NCBI RefSeq assembly: GCF_019083965.1
Contig: NZ_JAHRCY010000010.1
Location: 186,001 to 250,000 of the forward strand
Length of the DNA stretch: 64,000 bases
DNA from: Catellatospora tritici
GTDB lineage: Bacteria > Actinomycetota > Actinomycetes > Mycobacteriales > Micromonosporaceae
Reading direction: 5' to 3'
Shown: positions 41,677-50,433 of the stretch, piece after piece
How the letters are laid out: each line of letters starts with the position of its first letter
How positions within the stretch are numbered: the stretch's first letter is position 1
Position numbers and translations under genes: made by a program
Notes under the pieces: model-generated
What the model saw: the letters and a program-made list of their open reading frames with translations, nothing else
The model's database searches: none
Told to the model about the DNA's origin: nothing

Positions 41677-43704
41677 GTGGCGGATTCGGCGGCTCAGGGC
41701 AGTGTGGCGGGCGACGGGCCGCGTGAGTGCGATGTGGCGGTCGTGTTCGTGCACGGGATCGGCGACCAGGCGCAAGGGACGACGTTGCTGAGCTGGTCCG
41801 AGCCACTTCAGGAGCTGCTCGTACATTCTGGACGTTCGCACGGGTTCGCGACTCGCGTCGTGTCCTCGAAGGACCTCCATGGCGACGGCGCGGAGGTGAT
41901 CCTCGAGGTCACCCGCGACGACGGTCGCCAGGCAAGCTGGCTCCTGACGGAAGCTCGGTGGGCCGATGACTTCCATCCCTCCTCGGCGTCCGATGTGCTG
42001 AGCTGGGCGGCGAAGTTCACCGGGCGTGCCGCTCGCCGCGGATTGGTCGCGCTGGCCGGACTGCTCTGGTTTGTGATCAGGCACCAGGTCGTGCCGACGG
42101 TTCGCAGGCTGTTTCCCCGGGAGACGGGCTGTATCGGGCTACTCGTGACACCCCTGGTCTGGGCGGTGATGCTGCTGCTTTACTGGGTGCTGCTCTACGC
42201 CCTTGTGGCGCCGTACGTCCTGCTGGCCGTCGCCCTGTTCGTGGGGGCTCCAGTACTGGCAGTCGTAGCCGTGGCCGCACTCGGCTTGCTCCTCGTGCTA
42301 CAGCGGGTCCCCGTGCTCGGCGGCCGGGTGAAACCGCTGGTTGCCGACTTGGTGACCTCCATCGGTGACGCGCAGGCCTACCGGGAACGTGCCATCCAGG
42401 CGGCAGCCATGCGGGAGCAGGTGCTCAAGCGCGTCACCGAGGCGCGCGCACGGGCCAAACGCGTCGTCGTGGTCGCGCACTCTCAAGGCGCGGCCATCTC
42501 CTGCCGTGCGTTCCTGGAAGGCCTGGCGCCCTGGCCCGACCACCTCGTCACCGTAGGCGCGGGCACCACCCTGCTCAACGATGGTCGATCCGTCGACCAG
42601 TGGCGCAGCATGGGCTGTCCGCACTGGGTCAACGTGTGGACGTCTTTCGACCTGGTGCCGGCCGGTCCGCTCGGCGACAGCCCCGCGCAGGTGCGGGACA
42701 GACTGGTGGAGACGGTCTGGCACCACACGTCTGACGGCGGCTTCGAAGCGACATCGGCAGCTGGGCTCCGAAGGCTCCGCTGGACGCCCGGACGCGGCCC
42801 CGAGTGCTGGGCCGGCAGCGACGACCTGGTTGAGCAGGCGCGGATGTCCAGGGGCTACACGATCAGCAAGACGGCCGTCGCCATCCCGGGGACGGAACCG
42901 GTCACGGTGCCGCTGGAGCGCAGGGAGGCGACCCTCATCGCCGCCTCGCTGCTCGGGTTTCCTCGCGGCGAACGGCTGGTCTGGGTGGACACCCCGCTAC
43001 CTCGCGAGTTCGGTGCACCGGGCCCCGAGGAGTCGCCGGTTGCCAACCGCAACTCCTTCCTGAGCGACCACACGACGTACCCGCAGAACCTCACCCAGGT
43101 TCAGCAACCCCTCGCAAGGCTGCTGCTCGACCTGAGTGAGCAGACGGCAGGAGCGCTCCCGCCGAACTCCGAGCGCGCAGAGGAATCGCACGTCGTACGG
43201 GTCCGGGCGCTGGCAATGTCACGCCTGGTCGCCGCCGTCACCGCCGCCGCGACGGTCGGGCTCCTCGTCGAGCGGGAAGTCAATGCGCCGCTGTCGAAGT
43301 TCGTAAACTGGGCCGCGGACCATTGGAGCTTCGGCTGGATAGTGGCCTGGCTCGGCACGGGCGTCGGAGCCTCGATAGTCCTCGCGGTGCTGGGTGTCGC
43401 GGTGTATGCCGCACTCAGCGGACTCATGGGGGCCGCGTGGCGTAGCTGGCACCACACGGAAAGCCTTCGCCTGTGTGCTGACGCGGACGGCCCGCGCTTC
43501 CGCCCAGGATTCACCGGCTCGGTGTTCGGGCTGGTCTACGTGTTCGCGCTGGGTTTCTCCTTCATATGGTTGGGGTCGCACTTCACCGACACCCTCAGTT
43601 ATCTGGAACTGCTGGTCGCCCTCCTCGTGCCGACGTACCTGCTCTGGGCAGTGTTCTGGCCTTTCCATGGCCTGCGCCCCAGCCGCCTGCCCGCGCGGTC
43701 CTGA
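41677..43704 (+). CDS. Polytopic membrane alpha/beta hydrolase, 675 aa
   Basis: A large hydrolase-like membrane protein. The oxyanion motif FVHGIGDQ lies at residues 22-29 and the nucleophile elbow VVAHSQG has Ser269; between them are four or more transmembrane segments (about residues 113-220). Three or four more TM segments occupy about 515-665, after a soluble stretch with VNVWTSFDLVP that may hold the acid. The catalytic core is thus split by a membrane insertion. I do not recognise a named family; serine lipase or acyl-hydrolase activity on a membrane substrate is inferred. GTG start with GGAGG 4 bases upstream. Codon use is less GC3-biased than in neighbours; a hairpin ends the gene. 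Confidence 0.7.
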   Translation: MADSAAQGSVAGDGPRECDVAVVFVHGIGDQAQGTTLLSWSEPLQELLVHSGRSHGFATRVVSSKDLHGDGAEVILEVTRDDGRQASWLLTEARWADDFHPSSASDVLSWAAKFTGRAARRGLVALAGLLWFVIRHQVVPTVRRLFPRETGCIGLLVTPLVWAVMLLLYWVLLYALVAPYVLLAVALFVGAPVLAVVAVAALGLLLVLQRVPVLGGRVKPLVADLVTSIGDAQAYRERAIQAAAMREQVLKRVTEARARAKRVVVVAHSQGAAISCRAFLEGLAPWPDHLVTVGAGTTLLNDGRSVDQWRSMGCPHWVNVWTSFDLVPAGPLGDSPAQVRDRLVETVWHHTSDGGFEATSAAGLRRLRWTPGRGPECWAGSDDLVEQARMSRGYTISKTAVAIPGTEPVTVPLERREATLIAASLLGFPRGERLVWVDTPLPREFGAPGPEESPVANRNSFLSDHTTYPQNLTQVQQPLARLLLDLSEQTAGALPPNSERAEESHVVRVRALAMSRLVAAVTAAATVGLLVEREVNAPLSKFVNWAADHWSFGWIVAWLGTGVGASIVLAVLGVAVYAALSGLMGAAWRSWHHTESLRLCADADGPRFRPGFTGSVFGLVYVFALGFSFIWLGSHFTDTLSYLELLVALLVPTYLLWAVFWPFHGLRPSRLPARS

Positions 43705-43730
43705 GCGCGAGGTCCCCGAGCGCCTTGAAG

Positions 43731-43763
43731 CGTCCAGCCCTGTCCGAACGACAGGGCTGGACG
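43731..43763. terminator. Hairpin between convergent hydrolase and methyltransferase genes
   Basis: A 14-bp perfect stem (CGTCCAGCCCTGTC with GACAGGGCTGGACG) and 5-base loop. It lies 26 bp after the hydrolase stop and about 100 bp before the convergent methyltransferase stop. Confidence 0.75.
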
Positions 43764-43865
43764 GCCGGCTTGGGGACTCGCCTGCCTGACCGGCGCGGCG
43801 ATAGGTCGGCTACCAGGACCAAGCCGTGTGTGCCTGCCGGACGACCGGATGCGGAGTTAGGCCGG

Positions 43866-44522
43866 TCATGCTGCGGCCTTGGTGGCCAGCAGGTACGCCT
43901 GCGAGCGCTTCTCCGGCGTGCCCGGCCCGGGTTCGCGCCGGACCTGGGTGTGCACGGGCAGCCCGGCTCCGGCGAGCAGGTCGGCGACCAGCTCGGGGGT
44001 GCGCAGGTACACGTCGAACGGCACGTCGTGGCCGTACGCCCGGTCGAGGTGGACCGGTTGCGTGCCGATCTGGAAGGCGACGACGAGGTGCCCGCCGGGC
44101 GCGAGCACCCGGTGGAACTCGGCGAACACCTTCGGCAGGTGCTCGGTCGGCGTGTGGATGAGCGAGTACCAGGCCACGATCCCGGCCAGCTCACCGTCGG
44201 GCAGGTCGAGCTCGGTCAGGGTGCCGACGTCGAAGCGCAGGTCCGGGTAGGTACGCCGGGCTACGTCGATCATCCTGGGGGACAGGTCGACGCCGAACGG
44301 CGTGAGCCCGTGCCGCAGCAGGTGACCCGAGATCCGGCCCGGCCCGCAGCCCAGGTCGGCCACCGGACCGCCGCCCGACTCGCGGACCAGCTCGGCGAAC
44401 AGCGCCAGCACCGACCGGTCCACCGGCCGATGGTCCAGCTCGTCCCTGAACAGCTCGGCGTAGTCCTCGGCGACGGCGTCATAGCCGGCGCGCGCACGGT
44501 CCAGATGGGTGGTGTCGGTCAC
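43866..44522 (-). CDS. SAM-dependent methyltransferase, class I
   Basis: A 218-residue Rossmann-fold methyltransferase. Motif I VADLGCGPG lies at residues 54-62, the acidic loop GVDLSPRM at 76-83, and post-I LDLPDGELAGIVAWYSLIHTP carries the usual motif IV region. It would transfer a methyl group from S-adenosylmethionine to a small molecule; substrate unknown. GTG 44522 is chosen as it starts VTDTTHLDRA directly before the conserved helix YDAVAEDYAE. It is divergent from the metallopeptidase gene. Confidence 0.85.
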   Translation of the reverse strand: MTDTTHLDRARAGYDAVAEDYAELFRDELDHRPVDRSVLALFAELVRESGGGPVADLGCGPGRISGHLLRHGLTPFGVDLSPRMIDVARRTYPDLRFDVGTLTELDLPDGELAGIVAWYSLIHTPTEHLPKVFAEFHRVLAPGGHLVVAFQIGTQPVHLDRAYGHDVPFDVYLRTPELVADLLAGAGLPVHTQVRREPGPGTPEKRSQAYLLATKAAA

Positions 44523-44605
44523 GGGGCAGCAGCCTAGCCGCCGCGTGCGTGCGGTGGCGCCCATCGGGTATGACGGAAGCACCCCCGTACCGAAGGAGTG
44601 GCGTG

Positions 44606-45340
44606 ATGCCCACCCGCCCCCGCACCCTGCTCTCCCTCGCGCTCGCCGCGGCCGCCGTCCTCACCCTGGGCTGCGGCGCGCTGCCGCTGCCCGACCCCGA
44701 CCCGGCACCCGCCCCCACCAGCGGCGGCACCCGGCCCACGGCCGAGCCGAGCGCGGACGTCGACGGCACCATGACCGTCGACGAGTTCGAGAAGGACACC
44801 GAGACGGCGGTCGACACGGCGGCGGAGTACTGGGCGGCGGTGTTCGCCGACTCGGGGCTGGAGTTCCGGCCGGTGGGCCGGATCTTGCCGTATCTGCGCG
44901 AGGGTGAGGTCGCCTGCGGCGGGGAGCCGATGCCCGCCAACAACGCCGCGTACTGCCCGGACGGCGACTTCATCGCCTACGACGCGGACTGGGCCGTGGC
45001 CGCGTTCCGGCAGGTCGGCGACGCGTTCCTGTACTACCTGATCGGCCACGAGTACGCGCACGCGATCCAGGACCGGCTCAACGTCACGCACCGGTACACC
45101 ATCGACCACGAACTGCAGGCCGACTGCATGGCCGGGGCGTACCTGGGCGACGAGGTGCGCTCCACGCGGCTGGGGCTGGGCGACGGCGATCTCGACGAGC
45201 TGCGCAACGGGCTGATCGCGGTCGCCGACGACCCGGACCAGCCGTGGTTCGCCCCGGGCGCGCACGGTACGGCGCAGCAGCGGTCGCAGGCGTTCTTCAA
45301 CGGGTACGAGAACTCGTTGGAGGCCTGCGACCTGAGCTGA
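44606..45340 (+). CDS. Putative neutral zinc metallopeptidase lipoprotein (YpfJ-like)
   Basis: A 244-residue predicted lipoprotein: lipobox LTLGC with Cys23, a Pro/Ala linker, then a zincin domain with HEYAH at residues 148-152 (two zinc-binding His around the catalytic Glu149) and the downstream third ligand in DHELQADCMAG. This matches the neutral zinc metallopeptidase/YpfJ family. It would act on the cell surface; substrate unknown. AAGGAG 7 bases upstream supports ATG 44606. Its stop lies 1 bp from the convergent TauE/SafE stop. Confidence 0.85.
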   Translation: MPTRPRTLLSLALAAAAVLTLGCGALPLPDPDPAPAPTSGGTRPTAEPSADVDGTMTVDEFEKDTETAVDTAAEYWAAVFADSGLEFRPVGRILPYLREGEVACGGEPMPANNAAYCPDGDFIAYDADWAVAAFRQVGDAFLYYLIGHEYAHAIQDRLNVTHRYTIDHELQADCMAGAYLGDEVRSTRLGLGDGDLDELRNGLIAVADDPDQPWFAPGAHGTAQQRSQAFFNGYENSLEACDLS

Positions 45341-45341
45341 C

Positions 45342-46286
45342 CTAGTTGCTGACGCCGACCGGTTCCGGCTCCGCCGGGGCCGGGGTGCGGCTGGGCAGGG
45401 CGGGCAGGCCCGCGCCGCGGCGCAGCAGGATCCAGGCGAGGGGCAGGACGATCAGCAGGGCCAGCGCGATCCCGCCGACGGCCTGGGTGCTCGCGCCCAG
45501 CAGCTTGGCGCCGCTGGCGACCAGCACCACGGTGAGCGCGCCGCGGATGAGGCCCGCGGGGGCGCGGGTGGAGATGGCGGCGCCGAGCAGCACACCGGGC
45601 ACGGCTCCGGCGACGAGGGTGGCCGTGAGCCCGAGCTTGAAGTCGCCGAACAGCAGGTGGGCCAAGGCGGCGGAGGCGACCAGCGGGACGGCCTGGACCA
45701 GGTCGGTGCCGACCAGGCGGTGCGGGTGCAGACGCGGGTAGAGCGCCATCAGCGCGATCACGATGAGGGAGCCGGAGCCGACCGAGGTCACGCCGACCAC
45801 CAGGCCGCCTATCATTCCGACCAAAACCGTCGGAATTATGCGTACACGAACAGGAGCGTGGTCGTCCGCGACGACCTCCGCGAGTCCGGCGGCGGCGCGG
45901 CCCTGCGTCCGGATGCCCAGGTAGACCTTGATGATCAGGCCGGAGGCGGCCAGCAGCAGCGCGCCGCCGAGCGCGTACTGAATGGTCTGCTCCAGGCCGT
46001 CGCCCTTCATCCCGCGGGCGATGAACACCCCGGCGAAGGCGGCCGGGATGCTGCCCGCGCACAGCCAGCCGACCAGGGCCTTGTCGACGGTGCCGCGGCG
46101 CAGGTGCACGGCGCCGCCGAACGGCTTCATGATCGCGCTGGCGACGAGGTCGCTGGAGACGGCGGCCAGCGGGGCCACCCCGAACACGAGCACCAGCAGC
46201 GGCGTCATCAGCGCGCCGCCGCCCATGCCGGTGAGCCCGACGATGACGCCGACGACGAAGCCGCCCACCCCGACCCAGAGATCCAT
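45342..46286 (-). CDS. TauE/SafE (TSUP) family permease
   Basis: A 314-residue membrane protein with eight or nine hydrophobic segments and the duplicated family motif GLTGMGGGALMTPLLVL and, in the second half, GGLVVGVTSVGSGSLIVIALM. Members export sulfite, organosulfonates or related anions. No sulfur-metabolism genes are beside it, so the substrate stays open. A short, unique cytoplasmic loop (GLAEVVADDHAPVRVRI) separates the halves. Confidence 0.9.
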   Translation of the reverse strand: MDLWVGVGGFVVGVIVGLTGMGGGALMTPLLVLVFGVAPLAAVSSDLVASAIMKPFGGAVHLRRGTVDKALVGWLCAGSIPAAFAGVFIARGMKGDGLEQTIQYALGGALLLAASGLIIKVYLGIRTQGRAAAGLAEVVADDHAPVRVRIIPTVLVGMIGGLVVGVTSVGSGSLIVIALMALYPRLHPHRLVGTDLVQAVPLVASAALAHLLFGDFKLGLTATLVAGAVPGVLLGAAISTRAPAGLIRGALTVVLVASGAKLLGASTQAVGGIALALLIVLPLAWILLRRGAGLPALPSRTPAPAEPEPVGVSN

Positions 46287-47032
46287 CAGAAGACCGTACC
46301 TGTGACCGGGGGATATGTCGTGTGTCGGGTGCGGTCATCTCACGGGGCGGTCGGCTCATCCCGATTTGTGGTCGCCGAGAGTGACAGGTGGGGCTGGTGG
46401 GTTCAGGCCAGCACGGTCGGCCGCGGGCGGGGTTGTCCGGGGCGTGCACCGCCGGTCGCGCAGGGGGGTCTCGCGGCGGGAGGGGAGGGCGGCCGGCGCG
46501 GCGGCGCCATCGCCCAGCAGGGCCTCCTCGGCGTCGTCCAGGAATGACAGGTCGGCGCTCACGTGGCGGCCGCATGTTGGCGGAGGAGTAGACCATGACC
46601 GCGCTGACGCCCACCGGCGCGAGTGTCGCCGTCACCGGGCCGACCAAGCGGTTCCGCACCGGCGGTGTCGAGATCACCGCTGCGAACGGGCTGAGCCTGC
46701 AGCTCGCGCCTGGTGCGCTGGTGGCGGTCACCGGACCGTCCGGATCGGGCAAGTCCACGCTGCCGCACCTGATCGGGGAGCCGCCCGAGCCGACCCTGGC
46801 CCGCGCCAACAGTCTGCGGCCGTGAGCCCACCGTCGCGGTGCCGCCGGTGAGCACCGGGGCGGTGGCGGGAAAGCCGGAAAAGTGGGACGGTCGGGGTGC
46901 GGTCAGCAGTCCGGAAACTAGGATGAGGATGATCGTTCAGATCGAACCTACGGCCCTGCCGGCGAGCCGCGGCCCGTGGCGCGCAGCGAGGCGCACCCGA
47001 TCCCGGCTGCCTGGCGCTGAGGAGTCTTCAGC
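46287..47032. other. Degenerate non-coding stretch before gnd
   Basis: There is no intact gene in these 746 bp apart from an ABC-ATPase remnant (46595-46825). The rest shows only antisense-type frames. The gnd promoter should lie in the last 200 bp. The loss of coding pattern after the remnant looks like decay of a former transport locus. Confidence 0.5.
46595..46825 (+). pseudogene. Truncated ABC transporter ATPase (MacB/LolD-type) remnant
   Basis: A 76-residue frame has the opening ATPase strand and Walker A, VAVTGPSGSGKSTLPHLIGEP, but stops shortly after. A full subunit has about 230 residues with signature and Walker B. A good ribosome site (GGAGGAG) precedes the ATG. The normal KSTLLHLIGG-type sequence has become STLPHLIGEP. 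No permease or other half is next to it. Confidence 0.65.
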
Positions 47033-48469
47033 ATGACAGCAGCAGCACAGATCGGTGTGACCGGGCTCGCCGTGATGGGCGCCAACCTGGCCCGCAACCT
47101 GGCCCGCAACGGATACACGGTGGCGGTGCACAACCGCACCCGGTCCCGCACCGACGCCCTGATCGAGCAGCACGGCGACGAGGGCACCTTCGTGGCCGCC
47201 GAGACGCTGCAGGACCTCGTCGACGCGCTGGAGCGCCCGCGCCGCGTCCTGATCATGGTCAAGGCCGGCAAGCCGGTCGACGACGTGATCGAGGAGCTGG
47301 TCCCGCTGCTCGACACCGACGACATCATCATCGACGCGGGTAACTCGCTCTATCACGACACCCGCCGCCGCGAGGCCGCGCTGGCCACCAAGGGCCTGCA
47401 CTTCGTGGGCGTGGGAGTGTCCGGTGGCGAGGAGGGCGCGCTCAAGGGCCCGTCCATCATGCCGGGCGGTTCGAAGAAGTCGTACGAGTCGCTCGGGCCG
47501 ATGCTGGAGAAGATCTCCGCGCACGTCGACGGGCAGCCCTGCTGCTCCTGGATCGGCACCGACGGTGCCGGCCACTTCGTCAAGATGGTCCACAACGGCA
47601 TCGAGTATGCCGACATGCAGGTCATCGGCGAGGCCTACGACCTGCTGCGCTCCGGCGCCGGCATCGAGCCCGGCGAGCAGGCGAAGATCTTCGCCGAGTG
47701 GAACAAGGGCGACCTGTCCTCGTTCCTGATCGAGATCACCGCCGAGGTGCTCGGCCACGTCGACGCGAAGACCGGCAAGCCGTTCATCGACGTCGTCGTC
47801 GACCAGGCGGGCCAGAAGGGCACCGGCGGCTGGACCGTCATCGCCGCGCTGGAGCTGGGCTCGCCGGTCACCGGCATCGCCGAGTCGGTCTTCGCCCGCT
47901 CGCTGTCCTCGCAGTCGGCGCAGCGCCCGGTGGCGCGGCAGGTGCTGGCCGGGCACGAGGCGAAGGTGGAGCTGTCCGACACGTTCGTCGAGGATGTGCG
48001 CCAGGCGCTGTACGCGTCCAAGCTGGTCAGCTACGCCCAGGGCCTGGACATGCTGGTGTCGGCGTCCAAGGAGTACGGCTGGGACCTGAACCTGGCCGCG
48101 ATCGCCTCGCTGTGGCGCGGCGGCTGCATCATCCGGGCCTCGCTGCTGCGCGACATCACCGACGCGTACTCCGGCGACAACCCGCCCGCGAACCTGCTGC
48201 TCGCCCCGGCGTTCGCCAAGGCGATCGGCGACGCCGTCCCGGCGTGGCGGCGCGTGGTGGCCACGGCCGCGCAGTTGGGCATCCCGGCGCCGGTGTTCTC
48301 CTCGTCGCTGGCCTACTACGACGGCCTGCGCCGCGACCGCCTGCCCGCCGCGCTGACCCAGGGCCTGCGCGACCTGTTCGGCGCGCACACCTACAAGCGG
48401 GTCGACACCGACGGCGTGTTCCACACCCTGTGGGCCACCGACGACAAGGCCGAGGTCGAGCAGGACTGA
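47033..48469 (+). CDS. gnd: 6-phosphogluconate dehydrogenase, decarboxylating
   Basis: A 478-residue enzyme of the standard, dimeric 6PGDH type. It has the Rossmann GLAVMGANLARN at about residues 11-22, the substrate loop GVSGGEEGALKGPSIMPGG, and the catalytic Lys in HFVKMVHNGIEY (about 182-193). It oxidises 6-phosphogluconate to ribulose-5-phosphate and CO2, reducing NADP in the oxidative pentose phosphate pathway. The C-terminal helical domain is complete (RALFGAHTYKRVD-like end). The gene is monocistronic, with a strong hairpin 8 bp behind the stop. Confidence 0.97.
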   Translation: MTAAAQIGVTGLAVMGANLARNLARNGYTVAVHNRTRSRTDALIEQHGDEGTFVAAETLQDLVDALERPRRVLIMVKAGKPVDDVIEELVPLLDTDDIIIDAGNSLYHDTRRREAALATKGLHFVGVGVSGGEEGALKGPSIMPGGSKKSYESLGPMLEKISAHVDGQPCCSWIGTDGAGHFVKMVHNGIEYADMQVIGEAYDLLRSGAGIEPGEQAKIFAEWNKGDLSSFLIEITAEVLGHVDAKTGKPFIDVVVDQAGQKGTGGWTVIAALELGSPVTGIAESVFARSLSSQSAQRPVARQVLAGHEAKVELSDTFVEDVRQALYASKLVSYAQGLDMLVSASKEYGWDLNLAAIASLWRGGCIIRASLLRDITDAYSGDNPPANLLLAPAFAKAIGDAVPAWRRVVATAAQLGIPAPVFSSSLAYYDGLRRDRLPAALTQGLRDLFGAHTYKRVDTDGVFHTLWATDDKAEVEQD

Positions 48470-48476
48470 GCGGGAA

Positions 48477-48515
48477 ACCACCCGGCGGTCGGACCCGGTC
48501 CGGCCGCCGGGTGGT
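48477..48515. terminator. Long cruciform hairpin after gnd
   Basis: A 12-bp stem (ACCACCCGGCGG with CCGCCGGGTGGT) whose 15-base interior itself pairs as GGACC-C-GGTCC. The two convergent stops are at 48469 and 48524, so it serves both strands. Confidence 0.75.
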
Positions 48516-48523
48516 CTCCCGGC

Positions 48524-49054
48524 TCACTGCGGCACCGGCAGCCCCAACTGCGGGGCGATCTCCTTCAGCTCCGCGATGTGCGTCGCGATGGCCGCGACCG
48601 CCTTGTTGGCCAGGGCCACGGCCTGCGGGTGCTGACCCGACTTGACCTCGTTCTGGGCGGCCTGCAGCGCCTGCTGGTGACCGGCCACGTTCGTGTTGAA
48701 CCACTGCTGGTCGAAGGCGGCGCCGTTCAGCAGGCCCAGCTTCTGGATCGCCAACTGCTGCTGCTCGTTGGGCAGGTTCGGCAGGCTCACCTTGAGCTGC
48801 TGTGCGACCTGTTGGAGTTCGTCGTCCAGCGTCTGGTGGCCCTTGGCGAAGTCGGCGGCAAGCTGCTTCACCTGCGGCGACTCGGCGTTGTTGGCGGCCA
48901 TCTTGCCGAACGCGATCTCGGTCAGATTCACCTGGTGCAATGAATTCAGCCAGTCCTGGTCCTGGTCCACCGCCGCCGAGGCGGGCGCCTGCGCGGCGAC
49001 CACCGCCAGCGCGAGTGCGGCGACGAGCAGGTACATCCGTCGCATGATCTTCAC
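48524..49054 (-). CDS. DUF4142 secreted four-helix protein
   Basis: A 176-residue exported protein. A signal peptide (residues 1-27, ending SASA) precedes a ferritin-like helical DUF4142 domain with the pattern DQDWLNSLHQVNLTEIAFGKMA, then AADFAKGHQTLDDELQQVA. Function unknown; the family is often cell-envelope associated. The start could also be ATG 49045. It is a single gene upstream of the hemerythrin gene on the same strand. Confidence 0.85.
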   Translation of the reverse strand: MKIMRRMYLLVAALALAVVAAQAPASAAVDQDQDWLNSLHQVNLTEIAFGKMAANNAESPQVKQLAADFAKGHQTLDDELQQVAQQLKVSLPNLPNEQQQLAIQKLGLLNGAAFDQQWFNTNVAGHQQALQAAQNEVKSGQHPQAVALANKAVAAIATHIAELKEIAPQLGLPVPQ

Positions 49055-49182
49055 GGCCGTTCCCCCTCCGAGCCGGGCATCCGCGACGCGGAATGCTCCG
49101 TCCTACCCGTTCCCGAGCCCCGACCAGGCAAAACATTGGCGCCCCGCCCTCCCCACCGGGCGGACGGGGCACCAACGCGGGA

Positions 49183-50118
49183 TCAGCGCAGCGCCTCGCT
49201 CAGCGCGTCGCGTACGCGCTCGGCGATGGCGGTCGGTGGCCCCTGGGTCGGGCTGGCCGGGGCGATCCGTTCGGCGGCGCGCGCGGCCGAGGCGAGGCTC
49301 GCCAGCTGTTCGCGTGGCATGGCCTCGCGCAGGTAGCCGAACTCCTCGTCCTCCTCCAGCTCGGCGTGCTCGATCACGGCGTCGCGCAGCTCGGCCAGGC
49401 GGGTCTCGAACTCCGGATGGTCGACACCCATCTCGTACAGCTCGGACAGGTCCTCGGTCGCCTGCTCCTCCTCCTGCACCCGGGACTCGATCAGGTCCGG
49501 TCCGTCGGGCAGGCGGCGCTGTGCCATCGGGTGCACCAGCTGCTGCTCGATCGTCTCGTGGATGGCGATCAGCCGGGTGAGCTGCTGGAAGGTCTCCTGC
49601 CGGTGGGTCGCCCCCGCCTTGCCGACCAGCGCGAACAGCGCCTTGATCTGCTCGTGGTGCGCCAACAGCACGTCGATGATGTCCTCGTGCTCGATCGCCT
49701 GCCCGGACACCGCGATCTCGTCGACGCGCGAGCGCTGCTCGGTGCGGCCGGCGGTGCTCCTGGTGCTGTCGATCTCGGTATGGCTGCTGGTCCCAGCGTG
49801 GCTGCCGGTCTTCGCGTGGGTGGTGCTCTTCTTGGCGGTCGGCGCGGTGGCCGTGCCGCCGGCGGTGCTCTTCTTGCCGGTGGGGATGCTGCTGCCGGTG
49901 GTCGTCGCCTGGTCCGAGCGCATCGTTTTGACGGTGGAGACCAGCTCCGCCTTGCGCATGCCGGACGTGCCGGTGACGCCGTGGTCCTTGAGCCAGCCCC
50001 GCAGCTCGGTGACGCTCATCGTGGCGATGTCGCCGGGCGCGCCCGTCGCGTCGCCTTCCGAGTGGCTCGTGGGACGGCGCGTGCCGCCGGACGGGGCGTC
50101 GCTGCTGTGTTCAACCAT
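49183..50118 (-). CDS. SAP-like and hemerythrin (HHE) domain fusion protein
   Basis: A 311-residue protein with three parts. A short SAP/Rho-N-like domain at about residues 33-66 (MSVTELRGWLKDHGVTGTSGMRKAELV) is joined by a Thr/Ser/Lys-rich linker (about 68-135) to a hemerythrin HHE domain at about 150-270 (HHEQIKALFALVG; IHETIEQQLVHPM; IEHAELEEDEEFGYL), whose His and Glu residues bind a di-iron centre. The HHE part would sense or carry O2/NO; the SAP domain could place it on nucleic acid. GGAGAAAGG lies upstream of ATG 50118. It is divergent from the CBS gene with a shared 315-bp region. Confidence 0.82.
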   Translation of the reverse strand: MVEHSSDAPSGGTRRPTSHSEGDATGAPGDIATMSVTELRGWLKDHGVTGTSGMRKAELVSTVKTMRSDQATTTGSSIPTGKKSTAGGTATAPTAKKSTTHAKTGSHAGTSSHTEIDSTRSTAGRTEQRSRVDEIAVSGQAIEHEDIIDVLLAHHEQIKALFALVGKAGATHRQETFQQLTRLIAIHETIEQQLVHPMAQRRLPDGPDLIESRVQEEEQATEDLSELYEMGVDHPEFETRLAELRDAVIEHAELEEDEEFGYLREAMPREQLASLASAARAAERIAPASPTQGPPTAIAERVRDALSEALR

Positions 50119-50263
50119 GGCGCTTGCCTTTCTCCTGTCGGGCGTCCTTCCCCATCCTGGTGTAATCACCCAGCTCACGGGCCTGAACGCAGAACTGCGC
50201 CCCGAGTGACTCTCCCCGCCGCCCGGCCCCGCCCGCCGGTCTTTCCCAAGGCGTCGGCCTATC

Positions 50264-50286
50264 CCGCCCTTACGCGTAATGGGCGG
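50264..50286. promoter_or_regulatory. Near-perfect palindrome between hemerythrin and CBS genes
   Basis: CCGCCC (50264-50269) and GGGCGG (50281-50286) flank TTACGCGTAA plus one extra T. The core TTACGCGTAA is a perfect 10-bp palindrome. Possible operator shared by both genes. Confidence 0.35.
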
Positions 50287-50307
50287 CGTTCGTCCAAGGA
50301 CTGGGTC

Positions 50308-50332
50308 GTGTGGTGGTCTTTTAGATGGGTAT
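50308..50332 (+). promoter_or_regulatory. Candidate SigB-type promoter for the CBS gene
   Basis: GTGT (50308-50311) and GGGTAT (50327-50332) are 15 bp apart, close to the general-stress consensus GTTT-N14-16-GGGTAT. The leader would be about 95 bases. Inference from motif only. Confidence 0.35.
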
Positions 50333-50433
50333 GGGAGTTTGTGGCGGCACAGGGGGAGAACAGAAGGTTTGCGGCGACCGGGAGCGGGAAGGGGAATGGT
50401 GAATCCGTACCAACCATCCCGAGGGGGTGCAAC

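Larger units (their letters stand above)
50119..50433. other. Divergent promoter region, hemerythrin and CBS genes
   Basis: No gene. It carries the palindrome at 50264-50286 and a stress-sigma-like promoter at 50308-50332, plus a small hairpin near the CBS ribosome site (GGAATGGT with ACCATCCC). Confidence 0.5.

Noticed and set aside
41677..43704. A defence island.
   Set aside because: The hydrolase stands alone; no nuclease, ATPase or toxin-antitoxin partner is adjacent.
46356..46562. A 68-codon minus-strand ORF starting GTG with an acidic, leader-like N-terminus (FLDDAEEALLGD).
   Set aside because: It has no ribosome site. Coding bias is good only for about the first 40 codons and fades after that, so it may be a remnant; I could not support a gene or a RiPP precursor.
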